This document shows, in pieces, positions 6,688-10,463 of a stretch of DNA of 10,463 nucleotides. The notes under the pieces are model-generated. The model saw only the letters and a program-made list of their open reading frames with translations. It was not told the DNA's origin and ran no database searches. How positions within the stretch are numbered: position 1 is the first letter of the stretch; each line of letters starts with the position of its first letter. A program made the position numbers and the translations under genes. This DNA is from SHVO01 sp041919675. Its GTDB lineage: Bacteria > Pseudomonadota > Alphaproteobacteria > Rhodospirillales > Rhodospirillaceae. The stretch lies in NCBI GenBank assembly GCA_041919675.1, contig JAYRTJ010000118.1, positions 1 to 10,463 of the forward strand, read 5' to 3'.

Positions 6688-6722
6688 CCCATCATGAAGC
6701 CGCAATGCGCGGTCATGATGGG
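6688..6722. repeat. 10-bp inverted repeat in the leader of the NHL-repeat gene
   Basis: CCCATCATGA (6688-6697) and TCATGATGGG (6713-6722) are perfect inverted copies 15 bases apart. They start 11 bases ahead of the propeller ATG (6676). On the transcript the downstream arm carries the GGG that is the only ribosome-binding candidate, so a stem could hide it; equally it could be a dimeric repressor site. No T run follows, so it is not a normal terminator for the gene before. Confidence 0.7.
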
Positions 6723-6755
6723 CGGCGTGAGCGGGGAAGAAAAGGGCTTTCCGGT

Positions 6756-7178
6756 TTAGGTGTGCGCGGCGTTGACGCGGTTATTTTCGTGAATGGCGGC
6801 GATCTCCGGCGTCAGGACTTCGGCAAAATCCTCCATTTCATAGAAAGGCCGGATTTCGATCTCGCTCGGGCCCGGCATGGGGTTCGGACATTTCTTCACC
6901 CATTCGATCGCATGGGCCATGTCCTTCACGTTCCAGATCCAGTAACCGGCGACGACTTCTTTCGTCTCGGCGAAGGGGCCGTCGATAACCAAGCGGCTCG
7001 GGCCGTCGAAGGCCACGCGCGCGGCCACCTTGGTCGGTTTCAGGCCGGCGCCGTCCACCATGATGCCTTCTTTGATCAGAAGTTCGTTGTATTTGCCCAT
7101 GGCCTCAAAAAGCTCGGGCGCCGGCATGATCCCGGCTTCGCTGTCGACGGTCGCTTTCACAAACACCATCACGCGCAT
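6756..7178 (-). CDS. YciI-like protein of the DGPF family
   Basis: 140 residues from ATG at 7178, chosen over the in-frame codon at 7220 because AAGGAG (7186-7191) lies exactly 7 bases ahead. The protein starts MRVMVFVKAT, the first beta strand of a ferredoxin-like dimeric alpha/beta barrel. It has the family signature DGPF at 66-69 in VIDGPFAETKEVVAGYWIW, then AIEWVKKCPNP and IEIRPFYEMEDF. It is cytoplasmic and lacks membrane segments. YciI-type domains are thought to bind or turn over small molecules; no reaction is settled for DGPF proteins. In many bacteria they sit beside an ECF sigma factor, but none is seen here. It follows the VWA gene by 122 nt and precedes the propeller gene by 79 nt on the same strand, so it may have its own promoter. 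Confidence 0.9.
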   Translation of the reverse strand: MRVMVFVKATVDSEAGIMPAPELFEAMGKYNELLIKEGIMVDGAGLKPTKVAARVAFDGPSRLVIDGPFAETKEVVAGYWIWNVKDMAHAIEWVKKCPNPMPGPSEIEIRPFYEMEDFAEVLTPEIAAIHENNRVNAAHT

Positions 7179-7185
7179 TGTCGCT

Positions 7186-7191
7186 CTCCTT
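7186..7191 (-). promoter_or_regulatory. Shine-Dalgarno site that fixes the DGPF protein start
   Basis: AAGGAG read on the minus strand, 7 bases ahead of the ATG at 7178. It decides against the longer reading from 7220, which has no such site. Confidence 0.85.
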
Positions 7192-7213
7192 GTTGAATGG
7201 GCCACCTCGGCCT

Positions 7214-7226
7214 CGTCCAAAGGACG
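7214..7226. other. Small hairpin in the leader of the DGPF gene
   Basis: CGTCC (7214-7218) and GGACG (7222-7226) are inverted copies around AAA, and the stem can be lengthened by two more pairs including one wobble. It lies about 36 bases ahead of the DGPF ATG. Its role, if any, is unknown. Confidence 0.4.
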
Positions 7227-7262
7227 GGCGAGCGCGGACGGTTCCGACAGCCGGGCCGGTTT

Positions 7263-7282
7263 TTCTTCGGTTTGCCGAAGAA
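7263..7282. terminator. Stem-loop after the VWA gene, possible transcript end
   Basis: TTCTTCGG (7263-7270) and CCGAAGAA (7275-7282) are perfect inverted copies around TTTG. It starts 18 bases past the stop of the leftward VWA gene, where a transcript end would be expected. Read leftward, the stem is followed by AAA rather than a T run, so it is not a textbook intrinsic terminator; it could act as a 3'-end stabilising hairpin that separates the MoxR operon from the DGPF gene. Confidence 0.4.
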
Positions 7283-7300
7283 TGACTGAAAAATAAGGAC

Positions 7301-8359
7301 TTAGAGGATCCGGCTGTACCAGAGCAGCGACAGGCCCGCCGCCGCGATGGCGAACAGGGCGGCGGCGGCGGCGAAGAACGAGGTGATCTCGGTCTCCTTG
7401 CGCTCCATCACGAACTGCGTGTTGAGGGTCTTGTAGACCTCTCTCAGGTCCGTGCCCGAGCCGGCGAAGAAGTACTTGCCGCGGGTCAGGTCGGCGATGG
7501 TCTGCAGGGTTTCTTCATCGAGCTGCACGCGCATCGAACGGCCGCCCCAGCCGACGATCTCGCCGCCTTTGGTGCCAAGACCGACGGTGAAGATGCGCAC
7601 GCCGCGATCGGCCGCCATGCGCGCGGTTTCGACCGGATCGGGACCGGTGGTGGCCTGACCGTCGGTGAGAAGGATCACCACGGCGCTTTCATAGGACCCG
7701 GGCGGAACCGGTGTGAAATTCTCTTCCGCCGCGCGCGGCTCCGGATTGCGGTCGAGCGAGGAGCCCATGGACTCGCGGCCAAAGCCGCGCTGGTACTCCG
7801 GCAGCTTGTTGTCGAAGTTCGCGGCCGGGAAAATGGTCTGCAGCGAAACAAGGATGCCGCTGCCGATGGCCGTGCCGCGCTGCGGCTGGAACCGGTCGAT
7901 CGCCTTGATCAGGTCTTCGCGATTGGTCGTCGGCGGCTGCACCAGCAGGGCGGCGCCGGCGAACGCGACGACGCCGATCTGCGTGGAACTGGGCTGCTCC
8001 TGAATGAAGGTTTTCGCGGCGGTCTGCGCGGCGACAAGCCGGTTCGGCTCGACGTCGGCGGCGCGCATGCTGGCCGAGACGTCCATGGCCAGGATGACCT
8101 GCGAACGTTGCGACGGCAGCGTGATCATCGCCGCCGGGCGCGCGATCGCGGCCAGCATCAGCGTAATCGCGATCAGGAACAGCGCGGCCGGCACGTGGCG
8201 GCGCAGGCTGGCGCCGGTTCCCATCGCGTCCTTCACCATGCCGATGTTGGCATAGCGCAGCGCCATCTTCTTCTTGCGCTTCAGCACATACAGGTACAGC
8301 GCCACAAGCGCCGGGACGGCGAGCAGCAGCCATAACATGATGGGCGAAAGAAACTTCAT
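7301..8359 (-). CDS. BatA-like membrane protein with a VWA domain
   Basis: 352 residues. An N-terminal BatA-type membrane segment (about 5-26) and a second one (about 56-75) precede a von Willebrand A domain. The MIDAS metal site is complete: DVSAS (D93, S95, S97), T163 in RGTAIGSG, and D233 in LLTDGQ. A last hydrophobic segment at about 325-350 anchors the C-terminus, so the VWA domain faces the periplasm or sits between spans. A stretch of about 40 residues (183-222, FDNKLPEYQRGF through VPPGS) is inserted between the second and third MIDAS parts and is polar and low in predicted structure. It overlaps the DUF58 gene by 4 nt (ATGA) and closes the operon. Such proteins work with MoxR ATPases and DUF58 proteins in envelope stress tolerance or complex assembly; the actual partner here is not known. 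Confidence 0.92.
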   Translation of the reverse strand: MKFLSPIMLWLLLAVPALVALYLYVLKRKKKMALRYANIGMVKDAMGTGASLRRHVPAALFLIAITLMLAAIARPAAMITLPSQRSQVILAMDVSASMRAADVEPNRLVAAQTAAKTFIQEQPSSTQIGVVAFAGAALLVQPPTTNREDLIKAIDRFQPQRGTAIGSGILVSLQTIFPAANFDNKLPEYQRGFGRESMGSSLDRNPEPRAAEENFTPVPPGSYESAVVILLTDGQATTGPDPVETARMAADRGVRIFTVGLGTKGGEIVGWGGRSMRVQLDEETLQTIADLTRGKYFFAGSGTDLREVYKTLNTQFVMERKETEITSFFAAAAALFAIAAAGLSLLWYSRIL

Positions 8360-9306
8360 ACGTGCGCTTCCGAGTCTTGCGCTTCCAAGTGCTTGGGCAG
8401 GCTCGCGCCGCCTGAAAGAAGGCTACGCCGTTTGCGCAAATCGGCGAAGCGAAGAATCGTATCGACGAGGTTATCGCCGGTTGAGAGCTCCAGCGCGTCG
8501 ACCCCGGCGCGCCCGAAAGCCGCGCGCAAGTCCCGCTCGCGGCGCTCGGCAACACCCGAAAAACGCTTGCGAAAACGCTTGTCGGCGGTGTCCACGAAGA
8601 CCTGTTCGCCGGTTTCGGCGTCTTGCATCACAACGAGCCCCAAATCGGGGAGTTCCCGTTCCAGGGGATCGAACAGGCGCACGGCCAAGGTTTCATGACG
8701 CTGGGCGAGATAGCCGAGCGGCTCGTCCCATCCGGGCGTACTGATGAAGTCGGACACCAGAAAGACCAGCGAGCGCCGTCGGATCACTTGCATGGCGGCG
8801 CGCAGGAAAGGCGTCAGATCCGTCGCGGGCGCCGTGGACAGTTCCGGGCGGGCCATCAGCGTATTCATGATCCTGAGGACGTGTTTGCGTCCCGTTCCGG
8901 CCGGAATCATTGAATCGACGCCGCCGGAGAAGAACAGGGCGCCGACGCGGTTGCCGTGCCGCGTGAGCAGGCGCGACAACACGGTCACGAATTCGGTGAG
9001 GACGGCGCGCTTCTTGATTTCCACGGATCCGAAATCAACCGAAGGCGAAAGGTCGAGCAGGAACCACGCGGTGATTTCGCGGTCTTCGTTGTACTGACGT
9101 ACGTGCGGCACGTCGAGGCGCGCCGTTACATTCCAGTCGATGTGGCGGACGTCATCGTTGTGCTGGTATTCGCGCAGGCCCGCGAGGTCGAGCCCGTGGC
9201 CGCGAAACAGGGTGCGATAGTCGCCCTGCAGCGCGCCGTCGAGCCGGCGGATGACCGTCCACTCAAGCTTGCGGAGCAGCGTTTCAGCCTGCAGCGACGC
9301 GGACAT
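8356..9306 (-). CDS. DUF58 domain protein (MoxR-associated, VWA-like)
   Basis: 316 residues from ATG at 9306, which has GGAG (9311-9314) ahead; ATG at 9336 would add 10 residues with no better site. The DUF58 signature is clear: GDYRTLFRGHGLDLAGLREY (28-47) and DDVRHIDWN (51-59). Then WFLLDLSPSVDFG (81-93) carries a DxSxS-type metal motif (D85, S87, S89) like that of VWA domains, and LVFLVSDFIST further on holds a second conserved Asp. It has no membrane segment, so it is the short soluble type rather than the longer anchored one. The start overlaps the moxR-like gene by 23 nt and the stop overlaps the VWA gene by 4 nt. It is thought to bridge MoxR ATPases and VWA partners. Confidence 0.92.
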   Translation of the reverse strand: MSASLQAETLLRKLEWTVIRRLDGALQGDYRTLFRGHGLDLAGLREYQHNDDVRHIDWNVTARLDVPHVRQYNEDREITAWFLLDLSPSVDFGSVEIKKRAVLTEFVTVLSRLLTRHGNRVGALFFSGGVDSMIPAGTGRKHVLRIMNTLMARPELSTAPATDLTPFLRAAMQVIRRRSLVFLVSDFISTPGWDEPLGYLAQRHETLAVRLFDPLERELPDLGLVVMQDAETGEQVFVDTADKRFRKRFSGVAERRERDLRAAFGRAGVDALELSTGDNLVDTILRFADLRKRRSLLSGGASLPKHLEAQDSEAHV

Positions 9307-10297
9307 GGCTCTCCAGCGGCTTATCGGGCGCGGCAATATGTTGCATCAGGCGCTGCACGATCATGTCGGGCGTAACGGATTCCGACAGGGCTTCGTAGGT
9401 CAGCACGAGGCGGTGGCGCATGACGTCGGGCGCGAGGTCCACGAGGTCCTGCGGCAGCACGTAATCGCGTCCACGCAGGTACGCGAGGGCGCGCGCGCCT
9501 TCGATCATGTTGATGGACGCGCGCGGGCTGGCGCCGTATTGGATGTAGTTGTTCATGCCGCTGACGCCATAACGCTCGGGGTCACGAGACGCCGCCGTGA
9601 GCTTCACGGCGTACTGGATCAGCGCCGGGTCCACGTAGGTGTTGCGGCATTCCCGCTGCATCGCGACCAATTGTTCCGTGGTCGCGACGGCGGCCAGCGA
9701 AGCGGCGACACCGGTCACGCGGCTGACGATGACGAACTCTTCCTCTTCGGTGGGATAGCTCACCAGCACTTTCATCATGAAGCGGTCGACCTGCGCTTCG
9801 GGGAGCGGATAGGTGCCTTCCGTTTCGATGGGGTTCTGGGTCGCCATGACCAGGAAGGGTTCCGGAACCTTGTGCGTTTCGCCGGCGATGGTGACCTGGC
9901 GCTCCTGCATGACTTCCAGCAGCGCGCTCTGCACCTTGGCCGGCGCGCGGTTGATTTCGTCGGCGAGCAGAAGATTGGTGAACACGGGGCCGAGCGAGGT
10001 CGCGAAGTCGCCGGTCTTCTGGTTGTAGATCCGCGTGCCGACGAGGTCGGCCGGCACCAGGTCGGGGGTGAACTGAATACGCTTGAAGGTGCCGCGCACG
10101 GTGCGGGCCAGCGTATTGACGGTCAACGTCTTGGCAAGGCCGGGAACGCCTTCGACGAGAAGGTGGCCTTGGGCGAGGATCGCCACAAGCACGCGTTCAA
10201 GGAAATGGTCCTGTCCGACCACGACCTTTTTGATTTCGTAAAGGATGCGCTCCATGAGGGAGGCGACCTCGGTGTTCCCTGGTGCCATGTCGTTCAT
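9284..10297 (-). CDS. MoxR family AAA+ ATPase
   Basis: 337 residues, normal length. Walker A is GVPGLAKT (50-57), Walker B LLLADEINR (109-117) with D113-E114, sensor 1 N155 in ATQNP, an arginine-finger candidate R172 in VDRFMM, and a sensor 2 region around YGASPRASI in the C-terminal lid. The phrase LVGTRIYNQKTGDF (85-98) and the sequence between Walker B and sensor 1 (NRAPAKVQSALLEVMQERQVT) are typical of MoxR proteins. ATG at 10297 is chosen because GGA lies 4-5 bases ahead; a second ATG at 10288 has no site. MoxR ATPases are chaperone-like and act on VWA-domain partners, which fits the next two genes. The protease gene ends 35 nt before its start, so it is probably in the same operon. Confidence 0.95.
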   Translation of the reverse strand: MNDMAPGNTEVASLMERILYEIKKVVVGQDHFLERVLVAILAQGHLLVEGVPGLAKTLTVNTLARTVRGTFKRIQFTPDLVPADLVGTRIYNQKTGDFATSLGPVFTNLLLADEINRAPAKVQSALLEVMQERQVTIAGETHKVPEPFLVMATQNPIETEGTYPLPEAQVDRFMMKVLVSYPTEEEEFVIVSRVTGVAASLAAVATTEQLVAMQRECRNTYVDPALIQYAVKLTAASRDPERYGVSGMNNYIQYGASPRASINMIEGARALAYLRGRDYVLPQDLVDLAPDVMRHRLVLTYEALSESVTPDMIVQRLMQHIAAPDKPLESHVRVAAG

Positions 10298-10332
10298 GTT
10301 TCCGTGCTTTGCTTGTTTTGTATGCCGAGGAG

Positions 10333-10463
10333 TTAAAACGGCGACATCCCGGCGCCGGCGGCGGCATTCTCGATCGGCACGGCAAAGCCGATACCGATGA
10401 ACACGCGCTGTTCGGTGGGATTGAGGATCGCCGTGACGATGCCGACGACTTCGCCGTCGAGTG
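10333..10463 (-). CDS. S1C (HtrA/DegP-like) serine protease, C-terminal 42 residues only
   Basis: The gene enters from the right edge; only its last 42 residues and stop (TAA, complement of 10333-10335) are visible. They read LDGEVVGIVTAILNPTEQRV then FIGIGFAVPIENAAAGAGMSPF. The GEVVGI strand followed by FIGIGFAVPI is the well-known end of the trypsin-like domain of S1C proteases, just after the catalytic serine, which lies beyond the edge. The chain stops right after that domain, so there is no PDZ domain: this is the PDZ-less form. It ends 35 nt before the MoxR start in the same direction. If exported, it would be an envelope protease, consistent with the cell-envelope character of the genes after it. 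The rest of the gene cannot be judged. Confidence 0.8.
   Translation of the reverse strand, partial: LDGEVVGIVTAILNPTEQRVFIGIGFAVPIENAAAGAGMSPF

Noticed and set aside
7689..8555. 288-codon open frame on the minus strand
   Set aside because: It lies in another frame of the same strand as the VWA and DUF58 genes, crosses their junction and is rich in Arg/Ala/Gly, so it is a shadow.
9251..10336. 361-codon open frame on the plus strand
   Set aside because: Antisense to the MoxR gene, whose Walker and sensor motifs are intact. The product is His/Arg/Gly-rich with no domain pattern.
1..10463. Mobile element, CRISPR array, tRNA or rRNA
   Set aside because: No transposase or integrase motif, no evenly spaced repeats, and no recognisable RNA gene were seen; the region looks like ordinary chromosome.

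Overview
The window is GC-rich chromosomal DNA (roughly 60-65% GC by eye) with tight gene packing, 1-4 nt stop/start overlaps and Shine-Dalgarno sites. Hopanoid genes (hpnC, hpnB), a MoxR/DUF58/VWA cluster behind an S1C protease, and TetR, DGPF-type YciI and NHL-repeat proteins suggest a Gram-negative proteobacterium, most likely an alphaproteobacterium. That assignment rests on gene style, not on a marker gene. I see no rRNA, tRNA, CRISPR array, insertion sequence or phage gene.

Left part (1-3102): two hopanoid genes run leftward, hpnC then hpnB, joined stop-to-start; hpnB leaves the window at base 1. A DegT/DnrJ/EryC1/StrS-type PLP aminotransferase is transcribed divergently from them. The gap between holds a 15-bp tandem repeat. 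HpnC acts in squalene supply for hopanoids; HpnB is the hopanoid-associated family 2 glycosyltransferase. The aminotransferase looks like a nucleotide-sugar or sugar aminotransferase, and a link to hopanoids is only positional.

Middle (3103-5207), rightward: a 37-residue single-membrane-span small protein with a good ribosome binding site, a small exported beta-rich protein resembling the N-terminal domain of some alpha/beta hydrolases, and a two-gene unit of a TetR-type repressor and a histidine phosphatase overlapping by 4 nt. A perfect 21-bp palindrome just upstream of the TetR start is the best regulatory site in the window and probably the repressor's own operator.

Right part (5204-10463), all leftward, in transcription order: the C-terminal end of an S1C (HtrA/DegP-like) serine protease, a MoxR AAA+ ATPase, a DUF58 protein, and a BatA-like membrane VWA protein. 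The last three overlap and form one operon, probably with the protease. They fit a membrane or envelope-stress system in which a MoxR ATPase works on VWA-domain partners. After a 122-nt gap with hairpins come a YciI/DGPF protein and an exported NHL-repeat beta-propeller protein. The propeller gene's stop codon overlaps the histidine phosphatase stop codon tail to tail. A 10-bp inverted repeat sits over the propeller gene's ribosome-binding region.

No clearly new multi-gene system is proven here. The most notable points are the TetR/phosphatase unit with its palindrome, the unannotated-size small membrane protein, the shortened MoxR-DUF58-VWA operon tied to an S1C protease, and the inverted repeat ahead of the NHL-repeat gene.
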